Positions 52,293-61,066 of a DNA stretch of 64,000 bases are shown here, piece by piece. Below the pieces are notes generated by a model that ran no database searches, was not told the origin of the DNA, and saw only the letters and a program-made list of their open reading frames with translations. Origin of the DNA: Clostridiaceae bacterium OM02-2AC. Lineage in GTDB: Bacteria; Bacillota_I; Bacilli_A; Erysipelotrichales; Erysipelotrichaceae. A program made the translations under genes and the position numbers. How positions within the stretch are numbered: position 1 is the first letter of the stretch; every line of letters begins with the position of its first letter. The stretch lies in assembly GCA_003481775.1 (NCBI GenBank), contig QULU01000014.1, positions 35,103-99,102 of the forward strand. Reading direction: 5' to 3'.

Positions 52293-53239
52293 GCAGGGGA
52301 GTCATACTGGTAACGCCACGGGGATATGCGGCTTATGGCGCACAGGCGGCGAAGCGTCTGGAGGCTTTGGGCTATGAAATGAACATCAATACGACAGGCA
52401 AGCCGCTTCCAAGAGAGACATTTGTGGAGTATGCGAAAAACAGTACCGGTATCATCGTCGGTGTGGATGAGCTGGACGGTGCACTGCTGAAGGAATGCAG
52501 GCAGCTCAAGGCCGTTGTGAAATTCGGTGTGGGGACAGACAATATTGACCTGAAAACCGCAGAGGCCTGTGGAATTAAGGTGGGACGCTGTGTCGGCTCC
52601 AATTCCAATGCGGTGGCGGAGCTGACCATCGGCATGCTGTTTGCGGCAGCCAAGCATCTGGTATCCAGCAATGTGCAGGTACGGGAAGGCGGCTGGAACA
52701 AGCCAACCGGCCGTGAGCTGACAAAAAAGACGATGGGAATCATCGGCTTCGGAAATATCGGCCGGCATGTAGCCCGCATGGCACAAGGAATCGGGATGCA
52801 GGTGCTTGCCTATGATGTATTTGATATCGCACAGGATGTACTGGATACCTATGCTGCTAAGCAGTGCAGTATCGAGGAGATTTTAAAGACTGCCGACTTT
52901 ATATCCATTCATACACCGCTTAATGATGAAACAAGAAATATGATTTCGGATGCACAGTTTGACATGATGAAGGAAACAGCTGTTATCGTCAATGCGGCGC
53001 GTGGCGGTATCATTGATGAACGGGCGCTGTATACTGCATTGAAAAACAAGAAAATCTATGCAGCGGCAAGTGATGTATTCACAAGTGAGCCGCCGGTTCA
53101 GGAGGACTGGGTACAGGAGCTGCTTCATATGGACAACTTCATCCTGACACCGCATATTGGATCGCGTACGGTGGAAGCGGAATCCAATACGGTAGAAATG
53201 GCAACCGATAACCTGATCAGGCTGTTGGAAGAAGCATAG
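52289..53239 (+). CDS. D-isomer-specific 2-hydroxyacid dehydrogenase (SerA-like), second in PTS system 3
   Basis: A 316-residue NAD-dependent enzyme. Rossmann motif GIIGFGNIGRHVARMA; catalytic Arg in NAARGGIIDE; Glu in DVFTSEPPVQ; His in LTPHIGSRT. The start overlaps the aldolase stop (ATGA), so the two are translated together and probably act in sequence. It is the fifth member of this family in the window. Confidence 0.88.
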   Translation: MSRGVILVTPRGYAAYGAQAAKRLEALGYEMNINTTGKPLPRETFVEYAKNSTGIIVGVDELDGALLKECRQLKAVVKFGVGTDNIDLKTAEACGIKVGRCVGSNSNAVAELTIGMLFAAAKHLVSSNVQVREGGWNKPTGRELTKKTMGIIGFGNIGRHVARMAQGIGMQVLAYDVFDIAQDVLDTYAAKQCSIEEILKTADFISIHTPLNDETRNMISDAQFDMMKETAVIVNAARGGIIDERALYTALKNKKIYAAASDVFTSEPPVQEDWVQELLHMDNFILTPHIGSRTVEAESNTVEMATDNLIRLLEEA

Positions 53240-53496
53240 CGCATACGTAGGAATGAAAATGCGTATGCATGGCATTTGATGCAGCACAGCACAGGATAAG
53301 GAAGCAACAGCAGCATCTCTGCTTGCACAGCAGTATTTTCATGCATACAGAGGCTGAAAAAGAGAGGAAGCCGTACAAGCCGATGGATGTCAATTCGGAC
53401 GCTGGAAAAAGCGAAAGGAACTGTATTCATGGGATTGAAAACGGTTTGCACAGGAAACAGGAAAGTGTGTGGACAACACGGAAAGAAGGGACGCAT
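53240..53496. repeat. Gap with competing inverted repeats before the mannitol-dehydrogenase-like pair
   Basis: GTATGCATG (53263-53271) pairs with CATGCATAC (53340-53348), enclosing GATGC/GCATC (53278-53282 with 53313-53317). A rival hairpin pairs GCATACG (53241-53247) with CGTATGC (53262-53268) and would exclude the first. No coding sequence. AAAGAAGGGA serves the TTG start at 53497. Confidence 0.55.
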
Positions 53497-54687
53497 TTGA
53501 AGGCTATGATTATGGGAGCCGGACGAATCGGAAGAGGCTTTGTCAGCGAACTGCTGCATGCCAATGGCGTGGAAATCACGTATTTCGATGCCAGTCCGGC
53601 AATGGTTGAGAAACTGAATGAAAAAAAGGAATATACAATTCATGTACTTGGAGCGGAAGAGCTGAATACACATATGGAAGATGTAACAGCGCATCTGTTT
53701 TATGATATCGATGCGCTAAGCAGCTGCTGGAAGGAAGCCGATTTTCTGTTCACGGCATGCGGTGGGAAAAACATGGGCAATGTTGGTGAAACACTGGCAA
53801 GGGCATTTAAAAAGCTGGTGGAAGAGAATGCAGTACATACCTCCAACATTGTTACGTGTGAAAACTGGATCGATCCGGCAAAGGATGTAAAGGAAGCCAT
53901 CCTGACCAATCTGAATGAAGAGGAGCGCAAGCTGTTTGAGGAATATGTCGGGGTTAGTGAATCCGTTATCATGTGCACGGGAACAGGAGCACCCGACCCG
54001 GATAAGGTGACCAACGAAATGGATACCTGGGTACAGAATATGCGCTATCTGCCAATCGACAGAGACCGTCTGAAGGGAGAGCTTCCAGTATGGCAGTATG
54101 TGGAATTTGTACAGGACTTCGGTGATCTGTTAAAACAGAAAATTTATACCAACAATACCAGCGTTGCGACTGTTTCCTATCTGGGAAAGCTGAAGGGACT
54201 GACCTATGTGGCTGAATCCGCTAACGACCCGGAAATCGAGCCGATCCTGGATCAGGTATATGAGGAAATCAATTATGCACTGATTCACGGTATGGGAATC
54301 AATGAAGAAAGTCAAATCAAATTCTCCAAAACAGCGAAGGCAAAATATACGGATCGTGCCATTGTCGATCTGGTTACACGGATTGCCAGAGATCCGATTC
54401 GTAAGCTTGGCCCCCAGGATCGCTTCATCGGACCGATGCGCATTGCATTATCTGCCGGTATCAAGCCGAAGGCGATTGCCCTCGGTGCTGCCGCTGCACT
54501 TTATTTTGACAATCCTGAGGATCGGGATGCACTGCGTCTGAAGGAGATTCGGGAAACAAAGGGTATCGATTATATCCTGAAAACAATTTCTGAAATCGAT
54601 CCTCAGGGAGAAATTGCGCAGCTGATCAAAGAGGCTGTGGAGGAGCTGAAGAAAAAAGGCTGGATCAGGGAAGGAGAAGCTGCATGA
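53497..54687 (+). CDS. Mannitol-dehydrogenase-family protein, NN type, copy 2
   Basis: A 396-residue paralogue of the protein at 30629. The start is taken as TTG (53497) because it aligns with the MKAIVFGAGKIARGF start of copy 1 and has AAAGAAGGGA upstream. The Rossmann motif is GAGRIGRGFVSELL. The catalytic signature K-x4-N-x2-H reads KIYTNNTSV: Lys and Asn kept, His replaced by Val. It overlaps the YN-type partner by four bases, repeating the pair at 30629-32849. Confidence 0.85.
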   Translation: MKAMIMGAGRIGRGFVSELLHANGVEITYFDASPAMVEKLNEKKEYTIHVLGAEELNTHMEDVTAHLFYDIDALSSCWKEADFLFTACGGKNMGNVGETLARAFKKLVEENAVHTSNIVTCENWIDPAKDVKEAILTNLNEEERKLFEEYVGVSESVIMCTGTGAPDPDKVTNEMDTWVQNMRYLPIDRDRLKGELPVWQYVEFVQDFGDLLKQKIYTNNTSVATVSYLGKLKGLTYVAESANDPEIEPILDQVYEEINYALIHGMGINEESQIKFSKTAKAKYTDRAIVDLVTRIARDPIRKLGPQDRFIGPMRIALSAGIKPKAIALGAAAALYFDNPEDRDALRLKEIRETKGIDYILKTISEIDPQGEIAQLIKEAVEELKKKGWIREGEAA

Positions 54688-55814
54688 AAAAGGCCGTTGT
54701 CATTGGAGCCGGACAAACCGGGCGTGGGTATGTGACCCGCTTTCTGTTTCAAAGAGATTATGAAATCACCTTTATCGACAAGAAGGAAGAGCTTGTCCGC
54801 ATGCTGGATGAGGATCGTGCCTTCTGTATTCACTTCTACAAAAAAGACCGCACACCGATTTATGTAAACGGCTTTCAAGCAGCCTTTACGTATTCCAAAG
54901 AAGCGGATCAGGCCATACGGGAGGCAGATTTCATCGTGACCTCCACCGGGGAACAAAACCTGGGTGATGTGGCACAGCAGGTTAAGGCCGGCATGTGTGG
55001 AAAACAGAAGAAAACCGTTTTTCTGACTGCGGAAAACGGCATCAATCCCGCAAAGGTACTGCGTACGCATTTAAAAGACGCCGGCGTAGAGGGCGATTAT
55101 ACGGTAACACAGACGGCTGTTTTCTGTTCAACAGTCAGTATACACGACACCCGCCTGGATATTCTGTCCATGAACGAGGCGTACTTCCCATATGATGCGG
55201 ATGAGCTGGACGAGCTGGACTTTGAAGGAGCCGTTCCTGTGCATGACTTTGAAAAATTCTTCAAACGTAAAATCTATACGTATAACTGTCTGGCAGGACT
55301 GATATCCTATTGCGGGTATATCAAGGGCTATGAGGTATACGGCGATGCGGCGTGTGATCCGGATATTGATGCACTCATGATGCGTTTGATGGAGGAGCTG
55401 AACCCGGCATTACAGGATTACTTCCAGATTACAAAAGAGGATCAGGAGGCCTTCACCAATCGTGCGCTTGCGAAGTTCCGTGATAAGAGCATTCTGGATT
55501 ACAATATCAAAAACGGTCGTGCCCCTGCAAGGAAGCTGGGACCAACGGAACGCATCATGTCACCGATGAAGATTTTGCTGGATCATGACATGGATCCGCG
55601 TATTCTGGAATTTGTTGCGGCAGCGGCACTTGTTTACTGGGATGAACTGCAGGGAAAAACAGAGCCGAAAATGGATAAGGATCTGATTACGACCTTCTGT
55701 GAAATCAATTCTCTGGAGGGAAATGAGCCGGTGGTTGAGCATGTAAAGCATTACCTGTATGAAATCAAAAAGAACAGAGACAACATCTGCATCATGCAGA
55801 TTCTGTTTGGATAA
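54684..55814 (+). CDS. Mannitol-dehydrogenase-family protein, YN type, copy 2
   Basis: A 376-residue paralogue of the protein at 31800. Rossmann start IGAGQTGRGYVTRFL; catalytic signature KIYTYNCLA with Ala in place of His. The ATG overlaps the stop of the NN-type gene. Constant pairing of NN and YN forms suggests a heteromeric enzyme or two successive steps. Confidence 0.84.
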   Translation: MKKAVVIGAGQTGRGYVTRFLFQRDYEITFIDKKEELVRMLDEDRAFCIHFYKKDRTPIYVNGFQAAFTYSKEADQAIREADFIVTSTGEQNLGDVAQQVKAGMCGKQKKTVFLTAENGINPAKVLRTHLKDAGVEGDYTVTQTAVFCSTVSIHDTRLDILSMNEAYFPYDADELDELDFEGAVPVHDFEKFFKRKIYTYNCLAGLISYCGYIKGYEVYGDAACDPDIDALMMRLMEELNPALQDYFQITKEDQEAFTNRALAKFRDKSILDYNIKNGRAPARKLGPTERIMSPMKILLDHDMDPRILEFVAAAALVYWDELQGKTEPKMDKDLITTFCEINSLEGNEPVVEHVKHYLYEIKKNRDNICIMQILFG

Positions 55815-55815
55815 T

Positions 55816-56502
55816 ATGCGCTGTGTTCCCAATGACAGGAAGCTTTTGGTAAGCGCATCCCTGTCGTGTGCAGACCTGCTGCATCTGTATGATTCCATCG
55901 TACAGATCAATGCTTCAGATATTGATTTTGTGCATTATGATGTCGTGGACGGCTGCTTTAATAATTGCTTTGTATTCGGTGATCTGATTTTGGAGAAGAT
56001 ACGTCCCATCTGTGAGAAGCCGATTGAGGTGCATCTGGCTGTGGAAAATGTACGTCCCTACATTGTGCCTTTTGCTAGAGCAGGTGCTGATTATATCGCC
56101 GTGCATTATGAAATCGACGATGATCTGGAAGAAATCTTTGCACTGATTCGCTCGGCAGGCTGCCGTCCGATTCTGGCAATGCGCAGTGATACCGCAGTGC
56201 CTGCGGATTTTGTAAAGCTGGCAGCACAGGTGGACTGGATTTTAAAGCTGACGGTACAGCCGGGCTATGCCGGTCAAACGATGCGCAGTGAAGCGATTGA
56301 GCACATCCGATGCATGAAAGAGAGCATCGTGGAAAATCGAATTCCCTGTCGTATTCAGGCAGATGGCAACATCCATGCTGGTACTATACCGCAGGTCATT
56401 GCCGCCGGTGCCAGCATACTGACGGGAGGAACCAGCGGATTATTCAAAGGGGACGCAGCTTTACAGGAAAATCTGCAAAGGATGAAGGAGGCGGCGCTAT
56501 GA
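55816..56502 (+). CDS. Ribulose-phosphate 3-epimerase-family protein (divergent)
   Basis: A 228-residue TIM-barrel protein. Metal ligands of the epimerase family are visible: His-x-Asp in VHYDVVDGCF, His in EVHLAVENV and Asp in IQADGNI; the phosphate loop is near GGTSGLF. The sequence is more divergent than the next gene. It likely epimerises a ketose phosphate or related sugar-acid phosphate. The ATG lies one base after the preceding stop with a weak ribosome site, so coupling is likely. Confidence 0.84.
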   Translation: MRCVPNDRKLLVSASLSCADLLHLYDSIVQINASDIDFVHYDVVDGCFNNCFVFGDLILEKIRPICEKPIEVHLAVENVRPYIVPFARAGADYIAVHYEIDDDLEEIFALIRSAGCRPILAMRSDTAVPADFVKLAAQVDWILKLTVQPGYAGQTMRSEAIEHIRCMKESIVENRIPCRIQADGNIHAGTIPQVIAAGASILTGGTSGLFKGDAALQENLQRMKEAAL

Positions 56503-57143
56503 TGCTATGTCCGAGTATGATGTGTGCGGATTATGCCCATCTGGAGGATGAAATCCATGCACTGGAGAAAGCCGGAGCTGATATTTTCCATTGTGATGTG
56601 ATGGATGGAAGCTTTGTACCAAACATCACGATGGGGCTGCTGGATGTGAAAGCGGTCCGGGCACTGACAAAACGTATGGTGGATGTACACCTGATGATCA
56701 GCCATCCGGCGGAAAAAATCGACTGGTTTCTGGATGCCGGGGCAGATTTGATCTATATTCATCCTGAGGCAGAGCCGCAGGCTATGAAAACCCTGATGTA
56801 TATTCGCTCCAAAGGCAGACTTGCCGGACTTGCCATCAATCCGGACACCAGTCTCAGCTATGTGAAGGAGCTGCTTCCTCATTGTGACTACGTCCTGATC
56901 ATGAGCGTGTTTCCAGGCTTTGCCGGACAATCCTTTATCAAAAGTGTGGATGCCAAAATTCGTGAGCTGATTGCGTGCAAGACGGTATACGGCTATCAGC
57001 TCGTACTCGATGGTGCATGCTCTCCTGCTGTGATTCAGGAATATCATGCGTTGGGGGTTGACGGCTTCGTGCTTGGAACGAGTGCATTATTTAAGGGGAA
57101 GGGCAGCTATGCGGAAAACATGAACAAGCTGCGCTCCCTATAA
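56499..57143 (+). CDS. Ribulose-phosphate/allulose-6-phosphate 3-epimerase family
   Basis: A 214-residue epimerase with classic motifs: CPSMMCADYAHLEDEI, FHCDVMDGSFVPNITMG, VDVHLMISHP, MSVFPGFAGQSFI and LVLDGACSP. These give the full metal-binding set. The ATG at 56499 overlaps the upstream stop, with AAGGAG eight bases before it. Two adjacent epimerase-fold genes are unusual and suggest two different C3 or C4 inversions in the pathway. Confidence 0.88.
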   Translation: MMLCPSMMCADYAHLEDEIHALEKAGADIFHCDVMDGSFVPNITMGLLDVKAVRALTKRMVDVHLMISHPAEKIDWFLDAGADLIYIHPEAEPQAMKTLMYIRSKGRLAGLAINPDTSLSYVKELLPHCDYVLIMSVFPGFAGQSFIKSVDAKIRELIACKTVYGYQLVLDGACSPAVIQEYHALGVDGFVLGTSALFKGKGSYAENMNKLRSL

Positions 57144-57171
57144 TCATAAGGAACTGTAATGACGTTTACAC

Positions 57172-57255
57172 GGGATGTATGCGCCTGATTCGATAGGGAA
57201 ACGTACGGATTGTTAGGGTCTGGATCCGTGAAAATCAGGTTGCAGTATACATCCC
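57172..57255 (+). repeat. Three-tier nested stem-loop before the split UxaA genes
   Basis: GGGATGTAT (57172-57180) pairs with ATACATCCC (57247-57255). Inside, CCTGATT (57184-57190) pairs with AATCAGG (57233-57239). Inside that, ACGGAT (57205-57210) pairs with ATCCGT (57224-57229). All 22 pairs are perfect, and TTTTCC follows the outer stem. It fills most of the 150-base gap between the epimerase and the dehydratase genes. Confidence 0.75.
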
Positions 57256-57293
57256 TTTTCCTATGTTCAGATGGCGATTGCCAGGAGGTTGAA

Positions 57294-57587
57294 ATGAAAC
57301 GTGCTATATGGATGAATGAACGGGACAATGTTGTCGTTTTGATAGAAGCCTTTAAGAAGAATGAGGTATGCAGCTATACCGATGCACGGGGTGAGGAGCA
57401 TAGCTTTGTCATAAAAGAGGATATTCCCATCTATCATAAGGCAGCACTTTGTGAGATACACAGGGGAGAACAGATTATCAAATACGGGGAATGTATCGGA
57501 ATAGCGAGCGCTGCGATTGCACAGGGGATGCATGTGCATGTGCATAATGCTTGCTCTTACGAAAAGAAAGAAGGGGTAGAATGCTAG
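57294..57587 (+). CDS. UxaA-family dehydratase small subunit (SAF domain)
   Basis: A 97-residue protein matching the N-terminal SAF domain of altronate/galactarate dehydratases, which here is a separate chain. The marker region is IPIYHKAALCEIHRGEQIIKYGE, ending in HVHVHNACSYE, the conserved His-Val-His-Asn. The ATG at 57294 follows CAGGAGG. The partner large subunit starts 75 bases downstream. Confidence 0.88.
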   Translation: MKRAIWMNERDNVVVLIEAFKKNEVCSYTDARGEEHSFVIKEDIPIYHKAALCEIHRGEQIIKYGECIGIASAAIAQGMHVHVHNACSYEKKEGVEC

Positions 57588-57662
57588 AAAGACAATATAG
57601 AAAAACAGGCAGGCTGCTTCTTTGCTATATTGCACAGCGCTTGCAAAGAAAAGGAGGCAGCG

Positions 57663-58868
57663 ATGAAATTTACAGGCTATCGAAGAAGTGACGGCCGTAT
57701 CGGCATCCGCAATCATGTGCTGATATTGCCTGCCAGCATCTGTGCCAGCGATGTGGCGCGACAGGTGATGCAGCAGGTACAGGGTACGGTCAGCTTCCAT
57801 AATCAGCTGGGCTGCTCACAGACACCGATTGATCAGGCATGTACACTGCGGACAATGGCCGGTATGGCTGCGAATCCGAATGTATATGGAACGATTGTAA
57901 TCTCTCTGGGCTGTGAAAACTGTCAGATGGAGCTGGTTACAAAGGAAATCAAAAGCCGCTGTGATAAGCCGCTGGAAACCTTTATCATTCAGGCGTGCGG
58001 CGGAACACTGCGCACGGTGGAACAGGCGGTTCGCTGTGCACGGGCGATGGTGAGTGAGGCAAGCAGGATGCAGCGGGAAGAGGCGGATGTTTCAGAGCTG
58101 ATGCTGGCGATGGAGTGTGGAGGCTCCGATCCCACAAGTGGTCTTGCGGCAAATCCACTGCTCGGTGAGGTGGCGGATAGAATCGTTGCCAAAGGAGGCA
58201 CTGCGGTGTTATCGGAAACCACCGAATTCATCGGAGCGGAAAAGCTGCTTGCCAGACGGGCTGTAAATGCAGAGGTATCCGCACAGATACTGGACATCGT
58301 ACGTCATTATGAGGATGCCATGCTGTGTGTGCATGATGATGTACGCAGGCGAAATCCTTCTCCGGGAAATCAGGCAGGCGGCATCACCACGCTGGAGGAA
58401 AAATCTCTGGGCTGTATTTATAAAGCGGGACATGCACCGATACAGGCAGTGTATGATTATGCACAGCCCATTCATCATAAGGGACTTGTCATTATGGATA
58501 CCCCGGGCAACGATCCCATCAGTATGAGCGGCATGGCTGCCGGTGGCTGTCAGCTGATTCTATTCACCACAGGACGCGGCACTCCTACCGGAAATCCGAT
58601 CGTCCCCGTAATCAAGGTGTCCGCAAATCGTGAAACAGCGGAAAGCATGAAGGATAATCTGGATTTCGATGCAAGCCCGCTCATCTATGGGGATAAAACG
58701 ATGGAGGAGCTGCGGGATGCTCTCCTGAAGGAGCTTGCAGAGGTCGCAAGCGGCAAGCTGACACGCAGTGAGATTCTGGGCTATTATGAGACAGCGATTG
58801 CCCGCGTCGGCAGATACATAAGGAATGCGGGGAGTAAACAAGAGCAGGTGGAGACATACTATTATTGA
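57663..58868 (+). CDS. UxaA-family dehydratase large subunit
   Basis: A 401-residue catalytic subunit of the altronate/galactarate dehydratase family. GYRRSDGRIGIRNHVLILP at the N-terminus, LGCENCQME, ECGGSDPTSGLAANPL and TTGRGTPTGNPIVPVIKVS are family hallmarks. It would remove water from a sugar acid (or its phosphate) to give a 2-keto-3-deoxy acid, the substrate type of the two aldolases in the same operon. The ATG at 57663 follows AAGGAGG. It is last of the operon; no clear terminator was seen. Confidence 0.9.
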   Translation: MKFTGYRRSDGRIGIRNHVLILPASICASDVARQVMQQVQGTVSFHNQLGCSQTPIDQACTLRTMAGMAANPNVYGTIVISLGCENCQMELVTKEIKSRCDKPLETFIIQACGGTLRTVEQAVRCARAMVSEASRMQREEADVSELMLAMECGGSDPTSGLAANPLLGEVADRIVAKGGTAVLSETTEFIGAEKLLARRAVNAEVSAQILDIVRHYEDAMLCVHDDVRRRNPSPGNQAGGITTLEEKSLGCIYKAGHAPIQAVYDYAQPIHHKGLVIMDTPGNDPISMSGMAAGGCQLILFTTGRGTPTGNPIVPVIKVSANRETAESMKDNLDFDASPLIYGDKTMEELRDALLKELAEVASGKLTRSEILGYYETAIARVGRYIRNAGSKQEQVETYYY

Positions 58869-58959
58869 TTCTGAGGGTTTGTAAAATACAGATGATATGT
58901 ACAAAATGTCAGGTTCTCAACTGGTTCTCCGGAATCATGAAAATTTTTTCAAAACCATA

Positions 58960-58988
58960 TTGACTTCAAAAGTGAATGTCTTTATAAT
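58960..58988 (+). promoter_or_regulatory. Sigma-70 promoter of guaB
   Basis: TTGACT (58960-58965), 17 bases, TATAAT (58983-58988). The leader to the ATG is about 60 bases and shows no riboswitch. Confidence 0.82.
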
Positions 58989-59056
58989 GTATTAAAATAT
59001 CAATTTTTAATCGGGAAAGTTTATAAAAAATTGAATATGGAAAAGGAGATGTGAAA

Positions 59057-60571
59057 ATGGCATATTATTTTAATGAACCTTCACGTACATTCAGTGAATA
59101 TCTGATAGTTCCAGGATATTCCTCCGCAGAATGTACCCCAGCAAACGTTTCTTTAAAAACACCACTGGTAAAATTTAGAAAAGGCAAGGAAGAGCCGGAG
59201 CTTTCCTTGAATATACCGATGGTTTCCGCAATCATGCAGTCTGTTTCAGGCGAAAAGATGGCATGTGCACTGGCTAGAGAGGGAGGCATTTCCTTCATCT
59301 ACGGTTCTCAGACGATTGAGAATGAGGCTGCCATGGTTCGCCGTGTAAAGGCGACAAAGGCAGGCTTTGTATACAGTGATTCCAATATCCGTCCGGATGC
59401 TACGCTGCAGGATGTACTGGATCTGAAGGAAGAAACAGGACATGCGACCATGGCGGTTACCGAAGACGGTACACCGGAGGGAAAGCTGCTCGGTATTATC
59501 ACAAGCAGAGATTATCGTACCTCCCGTATGGATCCATCTACAAGAGTAGCGGATTTCATGACACCGTTTGAAAAGCTGATCTATGGTAATGAGGGCTGCA
59601 CGCTGAGCGAGGCAAACGATATGATTTGGGAGCACAAGCTGAACCAGCTGCCGATCATTGATGAGAACCAGCATTTGAAGGCATTCGTATTCCGCAAGGA
59701 TTATGATTCCCACAAGGAGCATCCAAATGAGCTGCTGGATGATCAGAAGCGCTATATTGTCGGTGCAGGTATCAATACCCGGGATTACGAAGAACGTATC
59801 CCTGCCTTGATTGAAGCCGGTGCAGATGTTCTGTGCATTGATTCCAGTGAGGGCTTCAGCGAATGGCAGGCACGTACATTGAAATGGGTTCGTGAGAAAT
59901 ACGGAGACAGCGTGAAGGTCGGTGCCGGTAATGTCGTGGATGCGGAGGGCTTCCGTTTCCTTGCCGAAGCAGGCGCAGACTTTGTTAAAATCGGAATCGG
60001 CGGTGGATCTATCTGTATCACCCGTGAACAGAAGGGAATCGGCCGCGGACAGGCAACGGCAACCATTGATGTTGCGAAAGCGCGTGATGAATATTATAAG
60101 GAAACGGGAATCTATGTTCCAATCTGCAGTGATGGCGGTATTGTTCATGACTATCACATTACCCTGGCGCTTGCCATGGGCGCAGACTTTGTCATGCTGG
60201 GAAGATATTTCTCCAGATTTGAAGAATCTCCAACCAAGAAGGTTACGATCAACGGTACCTACATGAAGGAATACTGGGGAGAAGGAAGCGCACGTGCCAG
60301 AAACTGGCAGCGCTACGACATGGGCGGAAGCAAAAAGCTCTCCTTCGTAGAAGGTGTTGACTCCTATGTTCCATATGCAGGGGCCTTAAAGGATAATGTC
60401 GATCTGACCCTGAGCAAGGTGAAGCATACCATGTGCAACTGCGGAACATTGACGATTGAGGAACTGCAGAAAAATGCCAAAATCACACTCGTGTCTTCTA
60501 CAAGTATCGTAGAAGGCGGGGCACATGATGTTGTTGTGAAGGACAACACACTGGATGCCAAAGTAAAATAA
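59057..60571 (+). CDS. guaB: IMP dehydrogenase
   Basis: Oxidises IMP to XMP with NAD, the first step toward GMP. The 504-residue product has a TIM barrel interrupted by a CBS-domain pair (about 105-230). The catalytic Cys is in [15 protein letters not shown], and [12 protein letters not shown] and [13 protein letters not shown] mark the phosphate site. The ATG at 59057 is eight bases after AAGGAG; a GTG six bases earlier is too close to it. It has its own promoter and terminator, so it is monocistronic. Confidence 0.93.
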   Translation: MAYYFNEPSRTFSEYLIVPGYSSAECTPANVSLKTPLVKFRKGKEEPELSLNIPMVSAIMQSVSGEKMACALAREGGISFIYGSQTIENEAAMVRRVKATKAGFVYSDSNIRPDATLQDVLDLKEETGHATMAVTEDGTPEGKLLGIITSRDYRTSRMDPSTRVADFMTPFEKLIYGNEGCTLSEANDMIWEHKLNQLPIIDENQHLKAFVFRKDYDSHKEHPNELLDDQKRYIVGAGINTRDYEERIPALIEAGADVLCIDSSEGFSEWQARTLKWVREKYGDSVKVGAGNVVDAEGFRFLAEAGADFVKIGIGGGSICITREQKGIGRGQATATIDVAKARDEYYKETGIYVPICSDGGIVHDYHITLALAMGADFVMLGRYFSRFEESPTKKVTINGTYMKEYWGEGSARARNWQRYDMGGSKKLSFVEGVDSYVPYAGALKDNVDLTLSKVKHTMCNCGTLTIEELQKNAKITLVSSTSIVEGGAHDVVVKDNTLDAKVK

Positions 60572-60591
60572 ATTTTCCAATATATATAAGG

Positions 60592-60626
60592 AAAGCGGAA
60601 TGGAAGAAAATCCATGCCGCTTTTTT
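60592..60626 (+). terminator. Terminator after guaB
   Basis: AAAGCGGAATGGA (60592-60604) pairs with TCCATGCCGCTTT (60611-60623) with one mismatch, followed by T residues. Confidence 0.9.
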
Positions 60627-61010
60627 GGCTTTTCCTATAGTCTTGTGAGTAGGCTGATATATATTGAAAACAATATGCAGATATCCTGCAAAAGGAATCC
60701 ATAGCAAAGGAAGTAGCATCAGAAATTTCAAGAGGGAAAATTAAAGCTTAGCTTCAACGATAGAAATGCTATGAGAACTTATGAGCGAATCCAAATTCAT
60801 CGGAACAACAGAATGAAATAACGCTTATAGAATTAAGCAGATCTATGACAGGATTTCCTTATCCTCCAGCAGCTGCTTCATAAAAGAAAACACAAGGTGA
60901 TGTGGACGGAGATAATATAACCTGCACGCTCTATTTTGTAAAACGACTTCATAGAAAAGCAGGAACATAAAAGGATCGTATTTTACTTAGAAAGGGATAC
61001 TTAAAGTAAG
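60627..61010. other. Gap with no recognised feature
   Basis: About 380 bases without a supported gene, repeat or clear promoter on either strand, between the guaB terminator and the shared terminator at 61011. Confidence 0.5.
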
Positions 61011-61048
61011 AAAACCGTTATTCCCGAATATACCTGAATAACGGTTTT
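61011..61048. terminator. Bidirectional terminator
   Basis: AAAACCGTTATTC (61011-61023) and GAATAACGGTTTT (61036-61048) pair perfectly over 13 bp. T-runs lie on both strands. On the minus strand it ends the NeuD-like transcript. Confidence 0.9.
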
Positions 61049-61066
61049 TTTGTTCATGAAGAATTG

